DNA from: Priapulus caudatus
Lineage: Eukaryota > Priapulida > Priapulimorpha > Priapulimorphida > Priapulidae
Direction of reading: 5' to 3'
Assembly: GCF_000485595.1 (NCBI RefSeq)
Contig: NW_014577088.1
Location: 967,965 to 997,698, forward strand
Length of the DNA: 29,734 nucleotides
How positions within the stretch are numbered: the first letter of the stretch is position 1; each line of letters begins with the position of its first letter. Position numbers and translations under genes: made by a program. The notes beneath the pieces were generated by a model that did not search any database, had not been told where the DNA came from, and was given only the letters and a program-made list of their open reading frames with translations. Shown here in pieces: positions 12,636 through 22,543 of this stretch.

Positions 12636-12659
12636 ATAGATAGATAGATAGATAGATAT

Positions 12660-12730
<71 letters not shown>

Positions 12731-12790
12731 TATATATAGATATATAGATATATAGATATATAGATATATAGATATATAGATAGATTATAT
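12636..12790. repeat. GATA/TATA compound microsatellite
   Basis: A long (GATA)n run that passes into GATATATA units at about 12728-12784. It is followed by GATGGTCGATAGATAGATCG and a GA-rich block at about 12815-12870. Confidence 0.93.
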
Positions 12791-13199
12791 AGATGGTCGA
12801 TAGATAGATCGATGGAAAGAGAGAGAGGGGGGAGAGAGCGGGGGAGAGAGCGAGAGAGAGCGCGAGAGAAAGTCGGCAGAATAAGGAAAACGAGAAGCCA
12901 TGTCCCGGAATTCTACACTCTCTTATTACGTCGCAAACTCGTTTAGCTACGGGCAGTCGCTCGTAGTAAAAGCGGGCACTGCACGCAGACAGGATACTGA
13001 TAGCCTAACCAGTTACTAGATAGCTCTAGTCGACACAGAGGGAATAATTGCGTCAGATATGTGGGTTAGGCGCCTTGCAACGCGCTCTTATTTAATCCCG
13101 TCTCGGTTGTCAGGCACACTAGTATTATCAGGAGTATTATGTAGAGAGCGGCATGAGACTACAGCCTGTCGCGTTTATGCGCAAATCGCAAGCATAGGT

Positions 13200-13264
13200 A
13201 TAACATCAGGAGTAGATAATAGATACATGTCATACTCCTCTCTATTATCTACTCCTGATAACAT
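13200..13264. mobile_element. Tiny palindromic element, 51 bp, 7-bp direct repeats
   Basis: The core 13207-13257 has perfect 17-bp inverted ends, CAGGAGTAGATAATAGA and its complement, around a 17-bp loop. It is bounded by the direct repeat ATAACAT at 13200-13206 and 13258-13264. The arms extend by two bases if the direct repeats are allowed to overlap them. Copy A holds a damaged version near 4529-4597. A lone arm, ATCAGGAGTAGATAATAG, recurs at 21201-21218, so the arm sequence is dispersed. Structure is seen; mobility is inferred. Confidence 0.6.
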
Positions 13265-13706
13265 CAAGAGCTAATAATCTGCTAATAATTCTGCTTAATG
13301 CAATACCATAAAATTATTCTAGACTCGCAGGCAAAGTAGAATAATGTTGTCGTGAAATAGCACTATTTTCCCGTTTTTCCGTTGTACACTCTAGGTATTA
13401 TTAGCTCTGATAACATGTATAGGTCTGGCGATACGACATGCTTTAAAACTAGATTGTTTATCACCGCCTATAAGGTCATCGCAAATACCTTCTCTGGTAA
13501 TAATCGTAACACGCATATTTCGAAGTCTATATAGACAGGATAATTAGGCAGTGAACGGGAAAGAACCATTCCGAATTACTAGTGATCGATATAAATCGAG
13601 TTTCAGAAAGAAGCGAACAGTAATTATTTCTGGTATATGATGGTCCCATACAAAACTATGTAATACTAACCACCAGTGCTTTTGGGGGGCAGCCATATAG
13701 ACCGAA

Positions 13707-13786
13707 GGTTAGGGTAAGGGTTAGGGTTAGGGTTAGGGTTAGGGTTAGGGTTAGGGTTAAGGTTAGGGTTAGGGTTAGGGTTAGGG
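13707..13786 (+). repeat. Interstitial telomere-type repeat (TTAGGG)n
   Basis: About 80 bp of TTAGGG units, roughly 13, with two variants (TAAGGG and TTAAGG). It is internal in the window and flanked on both sides by non-telomeric DNA, so it is an interstitial telomeric sequence and not a chromosome end. Confidence 0.95.
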
Positions 13787-13790
13787 CATA

Positions 13791-13850
13791 TATATGGTTT
13801 ATAGTGGCATCATATGATTTATAGTGGCATCATATGATTTATAGTGGCAT
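13791..13850 (+). repeat. 20-bp tandem repeat beside the telomere block
   Basis: Three units ending TTTATAGTGGCAT; two are identical (CATATGATTTATAGTGGCAT at 13811-13830 and 13831-13850). Copy A (near 5180-5220) shows only two units, so copy number differs between the copies. Confidence 0.88.
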
Positions 13851-13964
13851 CGGTGGATGTGCGGCATATTCACGTTCGAATACGGCATCAGTGGATGTCC
13901 GGATGCGTAGCCTGGAGGCTAGGCGACCGATTATGGACGTGTAACCACTGCGTATTCGAATAAA

Positions 13965-14012
13965 CCTTCGGTCTATCGGGCCTTCGGTCTATCGGACCTT
14001 CGGTCTATAGGG
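13965..14012 (+). repeat. 16-bp tandem repeat, three units
   Basis: CCTTCGGTCTATCGGG at 13965-13980, then two near-identical units at 13981-13996 and 13997-14012 (last-base and TATAGGG variants). The counterpart in copy A, near 5360-5407, keeps three units with indels. Confidence 0.88.
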
Positions 14013-16381
14013 CTGTAACCGTGTACCACTGCTTGTTATTACCACCATGTCGCAGCATATAGGAATATCACTAATCACCCAGGTGTTGTCGAATCCCCTA
14101 GCAGTGTAGCACCTGCTCACATCCGATCGCTATATGCATTGACTTCAGTACGCGGATCAATCGGGCTAGGAGAGCTCATTAATTAATTGCCACAATCATT
14201 TGACGCAATGGCTAGCAAAATATCTTAAATTTGGCGCGCGCAGCAGCCATTCCATTGGCTGAGCAACGCAAGACGTCGGTGTGCATTGATTGCATCTGTG
14301 CATGTGCGCGCGTTCGAGCGAGCGTGGGTATACGCGTGTCTGTCTGTATGTGTGTGTGCGTGCGTGCGTGCTTGCGTATGTGCGTGCGTGCGGGTGGTCA
14401 TTAACACTCGTACCAATCCTTTTGACACGAGCAAGTTCACCTACATAAGGTGCTGGGTGATTGGTGTACGTGGCACCAGCAAGCTTACACTATCACAGCT
14501 TCCGTGTTCTGTGTGATACCAGCACGCACGTAACACATAACTAAAATTTCCTCCGACTGCAACCACCTCCCTAAAGTAAAATTTGGACATATCAAGATCG
14601 TTATGAAACAGAAAACACAAATTAATTTCGAGTTATCGCTCCTCATCGATAACGGCTGAGCCAAGGAAACAAATAAAAGGTAATTATTTCTAGTAATGAG
14701 CTAGGTGCTCCCATACAAACTATTCATTACCTCTCCTGCGCCGCAGCCGAACAGCGTCACTAATCAGGTGCTGCTATTCTCGATTCTTCCGCAATTACTG
14801 CCAATCCAGTCCCAGCGGTCAACGCTTCCTGATTTGCCACGAGACCTAACCCATTTTCCTCTCCACGTGTTATTATCATTATAACTTATTCCTATATTCA
14901 GAGCGTCCGCGTGCGCGTGCGTGTGCGTGTGTGTATGCGCGCTCGTGTCTGTGCTTGCGTGTTTAACTGCTTGTTGTGAAAATACTGCATTGTTACCACG
15001 TTCTAAATAAAATTAAAATCAATATTGCACTTGAAAATCAAAGTTGCCCGCTGAGTGGTGCAGCCGTCAAACATCTACCCTGTTTCTCTCTATTGATAGC
15101 AGCCCTGAGGTGCGAACATAATCGGTATTAACCACTTTACGGTATTAACTGGAGGAGGATAGTAGGCCTACATCTCATCGTATAAAACAACGAGGATTTT
15201 TAATAATTTTCCTGGCCGTCCTCATATTTTTCCAATCAATGCAATACTTACCAATACTGCTTGCGTATAAGCAAGTGTCTACAGTAAGGCTAACATGTTT
15301 TAAAATACTCGCGTGTACATCTTTAAATTCACCAAATTAGGCAACGATTAAAATTTATTAGTTGACTTCTTGTTGCCGGCTACATGACGCCACTTGTTTT
15401 CCTGCCGAATCCCATAACAACGTCCCTGACAAACGCGACTGTTTAATATTTGACAAGGCCTCTCAATGCCGTAGATCGCCTTCTATCTCTCTGGGTTGTG
15501 TTTATGTATGAGAAACACGATTAGGGACGAGGCTAATTAAATATTAAATGTAATAACTTTATATTCAATGTTCATTGACTTGCGCATAGTAAATCTTAGG
15601 TAGTCTACTAACGAGGTCTATAAATAGAATTCCGCTTGTCTTCTCTCGGAGTGTCACATTCTTCTACCCTAGAATAAATTATTCCTTATTTTACAGATCC
15701 CAAAACAATTATTGGCTGGTTGCTGGTGCAACACAGAATTTGGTGGGCTGGGAGAATAACTGTATATATGTATTATCGAATAAGTATATGAATATATCGC
15801 GTGGGAATTTTAAATACGACCTGATATACTCCCTCACCCTTCGTATACGTTCGTAATGATATTAAGGTAACCTTCGCAATGCAAACAACGGTATTTAAAA
15901 CGGTTGATATATCTACATATAACTATAACCCCATACTGCAAACCTGTGGATGCTAATATTGGTAATTACATTATCACACAGCTGTAGCCTCAAAAGATTG
16001 GTTTGATTCCATCTTTGAAGGTGTTCAATTTTACTTGTACCCATTTTGCACAACATAGTTAGTTATATATATAGATCGGGAGTTTAGTAGCAGATGTTAT
16101 TCGTAGCGAATATGTGAATAATGAATTTTACGATGCTTATTATCCGATGATAGAAACTATACATTCATAACGAGAAGGGGTGTGACAGATGTTATTATGT
16201 GGAATATTGTGTGGGCTCAACATTCATTCATCCCTTACTTGTTAATCGATAAAATATAATACGCCATGAGCTTGCACCTCTCTCTACCTCCATACATCAA
16301 CGTGTTCATGTGTTTGTGTGCGCGTCACAGTTTCATCCTTGGCTTGTCATGGATTTTGTTCTGTTTCCATGGTTATTGTTT

Positions 16382-16395
16382 GTTGCCATAGCAAC
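16382..16395. promoter_or_regulatory. Perfect X-box-like palindrome
   Basis: GTTGCCATAGCAAC matches the RFX-family X-box pattern GTHNYYATRRNAAC at every position. Copy A has GTTGCCACTAGCAAC (near 8141-8156), with one extra base. RFX/DAF-19 sites usually lie upstream of ciliary genes, but no gene is visible nearby, so function is unproven. Confidence 0.4.
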
Positions 16396-19132
16396 GGACC
16401 TCCAATTCTTCTAGTACTTGGTTCTGGCTAAACGACGAGCAGAACACTTTCCTCTATGACTAATGTGAAATATCTGTTGCAAGCGTCTAACGATCATGTC
16501 GGACATCGACATAATCGCGTTACAAACAAGAGCCGCAATTCGTTATTATGTTGATTGTTTATGAGTTTATGTTTATTATGAGTTTATTATGTTGCTGGCT
16601 ACTTTCAGCGTACACGACTACTGACTGACGACTGGGTCTCACACTAGAGAACGAGCCAGTTTGTTTTTATTCCGATAGCAGCGGCTTCAGTAGGTTTGGA
16701 TTGTACATGCCTTGAACTGTAACTTTCACACAAACGGAAACGTATTGTTACTCGGTACAGGCCGGGATGCATTTTTGCTCTAGCGCCCAATATAACTATG
16801 AAACCGTAGGCAACCTACGTTTATTGAAACGTGAGCAGATCGTTTAGCTCTCCTATAGAAGGTCAAGGTGGCAGATAAAATTTACCTCATAACGACTAAG
16901 CAGAATTCACCGTTTTAAAATGATATTACCAACAAATATTTGCATATATGATGTTATCAGACCATGCCGCCATAAAATCGTGTAAAACATTTTACTTATC
17001 ACTGAGCCAATTTCATGTTGTAATACAGATAATCTCATATGGATGCAATTTTTGACTTTTTGCATATATTTGGAATACGACCACCAAAATGACACCCTTC
17101 AAAGATGTTGCTATCATGAATCTCAAGCATTGCCAAACTCACATGAGTCAAATGATGTCCCGATAGCTACCCCCCCCCCCCACATAAGTGAAGCGTACAA
17201 TTTATATAACTTTAAAAAAAAAGTCGCACACATTTGAACATATATGCCTGTACCTTTGAATTCAGGCCAACGAACTTTGATCAGAAACATCTCGTTTCCA
17301 TATGTCGGCTTTCAACATACACTATACCGAGCAAACACGCACATGCACGCACGTACGCACAATACGAACACGCGGTCGGTGATTTGCACGTACGGGTGCA
17401 AGGTTGCCACTGCCATTCTACTCTATGCACCAACCACCTACCGAATGCGGACTACGAACACATATTGTGGTGAATTTTGCGCCTTTCCATTTCCCATAGT
17501 ATTAGGCCTACGTGGTTTGTAGATGACAAAGTATAGCAATACCGGTTGGATCCAGTTTGGTTAAAATTTGTATTCTATATGTATCTACACACTATCAGGT
17601 GTACACAAAACAAAAGAACTGTGAAAGGCGAAAACGCGAAAAATCAACATTTACAAGCCTTGACCCATCCACGAGCTATTTCGTATTATACTCAATAAAC
17701 TCGAATTTCTCGCACTTTTAATGATTTATTTCAAAATCATAGCTCAAAAAGCACAATCTGAAAAAATATTGCGAAATATAGTCTCACCTAATAGCTGATA
17801 ATTATATTACTGATTGCACCATCTTAAAAAAACGGGAATTTATGCTGTTATATAATAGAAACCGCTTTCCTACATGTTTACAATACTGAGACATAGCTTC
17901 AAATCCATAAGGTTTGTATTAATTTAACCGCAATATTTATATCAGAGCACAGGATAGATGCATGGCAAATAAAATGTTATGCATCCTACCAGCATCACCT
18001 TAAAGTGATTACGTCACCGTCAATAATAAAAATAATAAAAATATTTCCACTTTTTCACAAAATGTAAGTAATTCTGTTCACTTTTTATGGTTAAATTGCT
18101 GCATTATACTTTCTATTTTACTATATTGTTCGATGTAAACATACACTCGTGACTCATACATAGCCCATAGCAAGCAATTAATGTCAGGATCATAATATCA
18201 AATCGTCCAGGTTTTTATGATTTTTAACTAGTTGAGAAACAATCTTATCAGGTAAGAATTTGACGATACATTAAGTCCGTTAGTAGGGCCTACTTACTTT
18301 TAATGTAAAAAAATGGTAACAATTTTTTTTACAAAATACGCCATAGAAAATTCGTGACGTATAGTTAATTTAACGTCAAATTGTTACAAGCAGTGACGAG
18401 GTTTGTCAGGTATTAAAGAAACTCAACCGCTGTGTGCGGTATTCATAGACCAGCGACACAATTCGCCGCTCCAAGGCGTGTATATATTATGCATGTTTAA
18501 ACGGTGTGTGATAAATGTCAGTAAATAACGTACGTTGTGCTTACGGAAGTTGTGTTTACGTTGTTGAACTCACTGACAAACCTCGCCAATGTTTATAGGA
18601 ATATACGGCAGGTGAGGTATAGTAGATACTAGATATGGATATGAAGATAATATATCGCGTTATTTTTCGCTCACCAGGACACGCGCTATATCTCCGGATT
18701 CTGAATAGGCGTGCAAAAACACTCGTGCGAGCGATGCATACGAGGCTAGTTCAATGTTTACGAATACATTTCGGTGCAAGTTTATTTAGTTGCACATAAT
18801 AAACTGTAGTTAGGCGAAGGCTAGTTACTGTCTCTCGTATTTATATAATTTGCACAAGCCCCATATGCTCCGTCTTTGCTCGATACTCCTGATTCCATCA
18901 TATTTGCATAATATTTTCAGTCAAACCATGCAGTCTGCAAATAAAGTTGCGTTTTTGCCTTACTCCGCAGCAAACATTCAGAATTTTCGAGATCTCATTA
19001 TTCAAATAAACGTTCGCGTTAGAAGACATCTGAAGCTGTTTTTCTTCACGCCACTCTCTAGGATGCTTAGAAAAAACAAATGCGCCACATGTATTGCTGT
19101 TCAACGTGATTGCTATAGTTGGCTTTCGCGCT

Positions 19133-19523
19133 GTTTGCATCACAGGCACTTGGGACAGAGTCAGTAAAAAAATATGAACGCACATTCACAAATAGAAATA
19201 CGACCGTAGGCCCTACCTCTCAATTACAGTTCCACTGTTGTGTCACTGTATATCAACTTTCCTTCATAAAAACTAACGCCGAACGCTCCCGCACTCGCCG
19301 CTGGGAACGTGCTGTGTCGCCATTATAATGATAATAATATATAAATTTACAAAGATATAAAGAGATAAAGATATATATAATTTACGAAGATATAAAGTTG
19401 ATATACAGTGACACAAAAGTGGAACTGTAATTGAGAGGTAGGGCCTACGGTAGTATTTGTGAATGTGCGCTCATATTATTTTCAGTTTTTACTGACTCTG
19501 TCCCAAGTGCCTGTGGTTTGCAT
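19133..19523. mobile_element. 375-bp non-autonomous TIR transposon with 8-bp TSD
   Basis: The element is 19141-19515, bounded by the perfect direct repeat GTTTGCAT (19133-19140 and 19516-19523). The left arm (19141-19260) and right arm (19394-19515) are inverted repeats of about 120 bp, both starting CACAGGCACTTGGGACAGAG. They differ by a few substitutions and two short indels. The centre (19261-19393) is non-coding and contains two AT-rich 19-bp direct repeats (19344-19362, 19379-19397). Large terminal inverted repeats, no transposase and a short length mark a MITE. An 8-bp duplication is typical of hAT elements, but the terminus CACAG does not fit the usual hAT end cleanly, so the superfamily is open. 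Confidence 0.88.
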
Positions 19524-20057
19524 GGGTTCATTTACACAACTCTATTCTCTCGAGTTGACACACATAAGATACGGTGAAACCCAAAGGCATGGATTTTTCT
19601 AGACACCCAGTGTCTATGCTACTCGAAAGAAAACCGCGCAAGCCACTGATAATCAAACTAATGTTCATTTTAAAGGGATATGAGCCTAGGTTCCTTGCGT
19701 TCCTTCAGTTAAAATAGGTTTAAACTACGCTACAGGGAAATTTAATTGTTCAATATTCATTAGATATTTTTTAATGTTTTAAAACTGACGTCAATACCGT
19801 TGCTTACAATGACGGTGGCGCCAGTACACGCGGTGGGAGGCAATAGTGTACAAACGCTCTAATGAAGCCGGCCCATGCAATCCACCTTTTTCATCTTGCT
19901 GCCTATACATGAAACAACCATACTGTCTGTCCTCAACTGACATTCCCACAGTGACATATATTCCCACGCGCCGGAGTAGCTCTCCATATTAATAGCATTT
20001 ATTAACATTTAACATAACACAAATTTTCGCATTTCACCGTACATGGATATATGGAGT
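19524..20057. other. Gene-free junction leaving the duplication
   Basis: The first part still matches copy A (anchor TTCTAGACAC at 19597, last match about 19895). After that the sequence is unique. No gene is seen. Confidence 0.6.
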
Positions 20058-20154
20058 AACGTTGCGAGTAGCTCTAGTACTATAGCCCGCGTACAGTTGC
20101 CGCAGGCAGTTACTGAACGCGGGCTATATAGTACTAGAGCAACGTTGCGAGTAG
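20058..20154. mobile_element. Palindromic element with 14-bp direct repeats
   Basis: The core 20072-20140 has inverted ends CTCTAGTACTATAGCCCGCG and complement (right arm carries two extra bases, TA) around a 24-bp interior containing CCGCAGGCAGT. It is bounded by a perfect 14-bp direct repeat AACGTTGCGAGTAG at 20058-20071 and 20141-20154. A degraded relative lies at about 28091-28140, which supports a dispersed family. Confidence 0.65.
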
Positions 20155-21360
20155 ATGTACTACAGCCAACCTGTCAGCATACAGAAGGCGGACGCCAATG
20201 CTGCAGAAGACATTGATATCGCCGACACGTGACTTTTAGTATATTGAAATGTATATTATACCGGCTAATCAGTCGGAGATTATTTGCCTCGTAAAGCCAG
20301 CAGGAGAATTGACAGCCGTCCTGGCTCGCCAAAGTAGAAGAAGGTAAATATACTGAATAGAAGTTTGTATGTTAGCCTATATCAAGCAGGTTCTTCCTTT
20401 GCTGGACGTATTCTTGGATTCAGCAAAGCAGCTGTTACGTCATTGGCTTGCGATAAGCAAGTGCCGCAGAACGACAGATAAGGGACATAAGGGTTCATCG
20501 ATCTGAGGACTGCTGTTCTGCTGCTAAAGTCGTAAACTGGTAAATTGCAGACATATACATAGATAGCATGCAACACGTATTTTAGTTCTAAATTTGTTCA
20601 CATAGGCCTATGTACCGAAGGACGAGAACTTGCGAGGATGGTATCAGGGGGCGTCGTAGAATTAGGGTACAACTACATTAATTACACACTACGATAGCGC
20701 CACGACTTCACAGGTATATTCGAGCCTAATTGGCATGCAAAAACAGCTGCTCGGTGATATGTACTAGTTTTTGCTTGTACGCAGCAAGAAAAATACCACA
20801 GACACTTTAAAAAAGTTACTTGGAACGTTTCAGTAATAATATATATTATGTTAAATAAACAAGAAATGTATTTACTACCAAAGTTAGTCTCAATGTTTAT
20901 CTATTCTCTTTCGCCTACAAATGGTCATATTGTATCGTAAATGTAGTTCAGACGCTCGTCTGCAATTAACACACAATTTCACCGTACACACGCCACGGTG
21001 CACTGCTCAGGGAATGTCTAAAATGTGTCCTTTGCCATACTGTCATTTGACCATGCAGCGGCCTCTAATTTTGCGCTGGGTATGGATTTCCTCACCATGA
21101 TCATGCGATGTACCCAATATTAAAAACGTAGGTCAAACCGTTTACATTGGTGCCACAATTCCGCATTTCCTCCTATAATAAAAACGGAGTATACATTTAT
21201 ATCAGGAGTAGATAATAGGGAACTATCCGGATTTATATGGTTAAAGGAATATTCTCCCTTCCTTCCGCCCTTCTAACCGTTGACCCTTGACCCCATGATT
21301 CGACCTTTTAATGTCCGAATACGTGCCGACGTGCTACGTCCCGAATACCAACGCTGTTTG
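20155..21360. other. Gene-free stretch
   Basis: AT-rich unique sequence. A 64-codon minus-strand frame at 20382-20576 is unrecognised and probably chance. The lone arm ATCAGGAGTAGATAATAG lies at 21201-21218. The CCGTTGACCCTTGACCCC motif near 21278 looks like part of a dispersed repeat leading into the ACGG array, but I cannot define its edges. Confidence 0.5.
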
Positions 21361-21361
21361 T

Positions 21362-21443
21362 TGTGCCCATATTGTGCCCATATTGGTGACGGACGAACGG
21401 ACGGACGGACGGACGGACGGACGGACGAACGGACGGACGGACG
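21362..21443 (+). repeat. GTGCCCATATT duplication and ACGG microsatellite
   Basis: A duplicated word (TGTGCCCATATT twice, 21362-21385) leads directly into GACGGACGAACGGACGGACG and further (ACGG)n to 21443, with two ACGA interruptions. ACGG arrays are known parts of pearl-type elements in bivalves; membership here is only a suggestion. Confidence 0.88.
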
Positions 21444-21613
21444 CTAATGGCATTCTACATTAACAAGCTGCATTTGATAGTGTCAGATTAGCTGAAAACA
21501 ATTGCGTGCATTTGCATTCCAGTTGAAGTGCAGCTCACGTAATACTCAAGCTTCTGTATGCGTATTCTAATGCATTTGTAGCCCATTGTGCCCCCTGTGT
21601 GCCTATTGTATTC

Positions 21614-21689
21614 GCATGCATCTGATCAAGAGCATATAAAGAAGGGTGTATAAGAACCCTTCTTTATATGCTCTTGATCTGATGCATGC
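21614..21689. mobile_element. 50-bp perfect palindrome in a palindromic target
   Basis: The core 21627-21676 has perfect 21-bp inverted arms (starting CAAGAGCATATAAAGAAGGG) around an 8-bp loop, and the direct repeat ATCTGAT lies on each side (21620-21626, 21677-21683). Outside it GCATGC continues the symmetry, so the whole hairpin spans 34 bp per arm with one mismatch. Removing the core and one ATCTGAT leaves GCATGCATCTGATGCATGC, itself a palindrome. Alternatives are a small hairpin RNA or a template-switch product. Confidence 0.6.
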
Positions 21690-21912
21690 AGCGCACTGCA
21701 CTTGCCTTCTGTTATAGGCGAATATTACCGCACATGCATGTAAAGGGTTTCTAAAAAATAGCAAGGGACACGGACGAACACACGCACGAACGTACACATA
21801 CACACACATACACAATTAAGCGCACGCTCGCATATGGCATGTTTTTTGTCGATTGTATTAGGCATTTACTGTTTTAAATGTTCACATTATTTGATTTTAT
21901 ATCAGAAAAGAG
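21690..21912. other. Gene-free spacer
   Basis: Includes CA-rich DNA (about 21766-21815, ACACATACACACACATACAC) with an unrecognised low-complexity minus-strand frame. Nothing else is supported. Confidence 0.5.
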
Positions 21913-22246
21913 AATCAAACCATTCGATCCTGCATGGCATCAAACCATTCGGTTTTGGAATCAAACCATTCATTTCAATTATGGAATAGAATCGTTCGAT
22001 TTTGGAATCGAATCGTTCGATTTTGAAATCGATTCATTCGATTTTGGAATTGAATCGTTCGATCTGCGAATCGAACCATTCAATCTGCGAATTGAACCAT
22101 TCGATCATGTATTATGTAGATCCCTCCTGCACGCACCGCATCGAACCATGCGACTCTCAATCGCATTATTCGATCCGTGAATCGAAGCATTCGATCCATG
22201 AATTAAAGCTTTCGATCCAGTCAATCAAGCCATTTGATTCGCATGA
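21913..22246 (+). repeat. 21-bp minisatellite with palindromic monomers
   Basis: About 14 diverged units of about 21 bp built on TTCGATTTTGGAATCGAATC. Each monomer carries ATTCGAT and ATCGAAT, so it is itself an imperfect inverted repeat. A 28-bp non-repeat interruption lies near 22110-22138. Because 21 is a multiple of three, the array stays open as FDFGIES-like heptapeptides in one frame (100-codon frame 21878-22180). I read this as a by-product of the period; no start context or flanking coding signal supports a protein. Confidence 0.8.
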
Positions 22247-22462
22247 TTATAAATAATGCGATCTGCTAATATGAATGTCTTCGATGTGAATCGAATATAA
22301 AGGAAAAATATCAAAGGTAACATTTAAACATGCATATGTGATTTTAGCCCATGCATACATCGAACAAAACATTAAACGAATCGAACGATTAAACAAAATC
22401 GAATTATGAAACAAAAAACATACCATACGCGCATGCGCGCACGCATTCCCACCGCCACACAT
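22247..22462. other. Spacer with scattered AATCGAA motifs
   Basis: Further TCGAAT/ATTCGA words (for example ACGAATCGAACGATTAAAC near 22376) suggest decayed ends of the 21-bp array. No gene. Confidence 0.5.
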
Positions 22463-22543
22463 GTGCACGACTAGATACAATAATGTAGTACAACAATACA
22501 TTATTACTCTTGTTGGGTTACATTATTGTATCTAGTGCACGAC
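22463..22543. mobile_element. 63-bp palindromic element with 9-bp direct repeats
   Basis: The core 22472-22534 has perfect 16-bp inverted ends, TAGATACAATAATGTA and complement, and is weakly symmetrical inside (CAACAA against TTGTTG). A perfect 9-bp direct repeat GTGCACGAC bounds it at 22463-22471 and 22535-22543. Structure is seen directly; mobility is inference. Confidence 0.62.

Larger units (their letters stand above)
12551..19895. repeat. Copy B of the long direct duplication (clean)
   Basis: The cleaner version of copy A. It runs from the GA/GATA block through the telomere-type repeat, tandem minisatellites, GT/GC tracts and the 375-bp TIR element, and ends near CCGGCCCATGCAATCCACC. 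Apart from the sub-features listed separately, its interior (about 14020-19130) is AT-rich with no recognisable gene; its few open frames are short (at most 105 codons) and match nothing I know. The cleaner sequence did not reveal longer frames, which argues against a gene hidden by errors in copy A. Confidence 0.85.

Noticed and set aside
13707-13786. Chromosome end (telomere)
   Set aside because: Only about 13 units, flanked on both sides by ordinary DNA; it is interstitial.
13840-13910. tRNA, prompted by a GTTCGAA word near 13873
   Set aside because: No acceptor stem, D arm or anticodon arm can be formed around it.
21913-22246. CRISPR array
   Set aside because: Repeats are contiguous and diverged, without uniform repeats and unique spacers; the context is eukaryotic.
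21878-22256. Heptapeptide-repeat protein (FDFGIES type)
   Set aside because: The 21-bp period keeps two phases open automatically; no start context or conserved flank, and the repeat is palindromic at DNA level.
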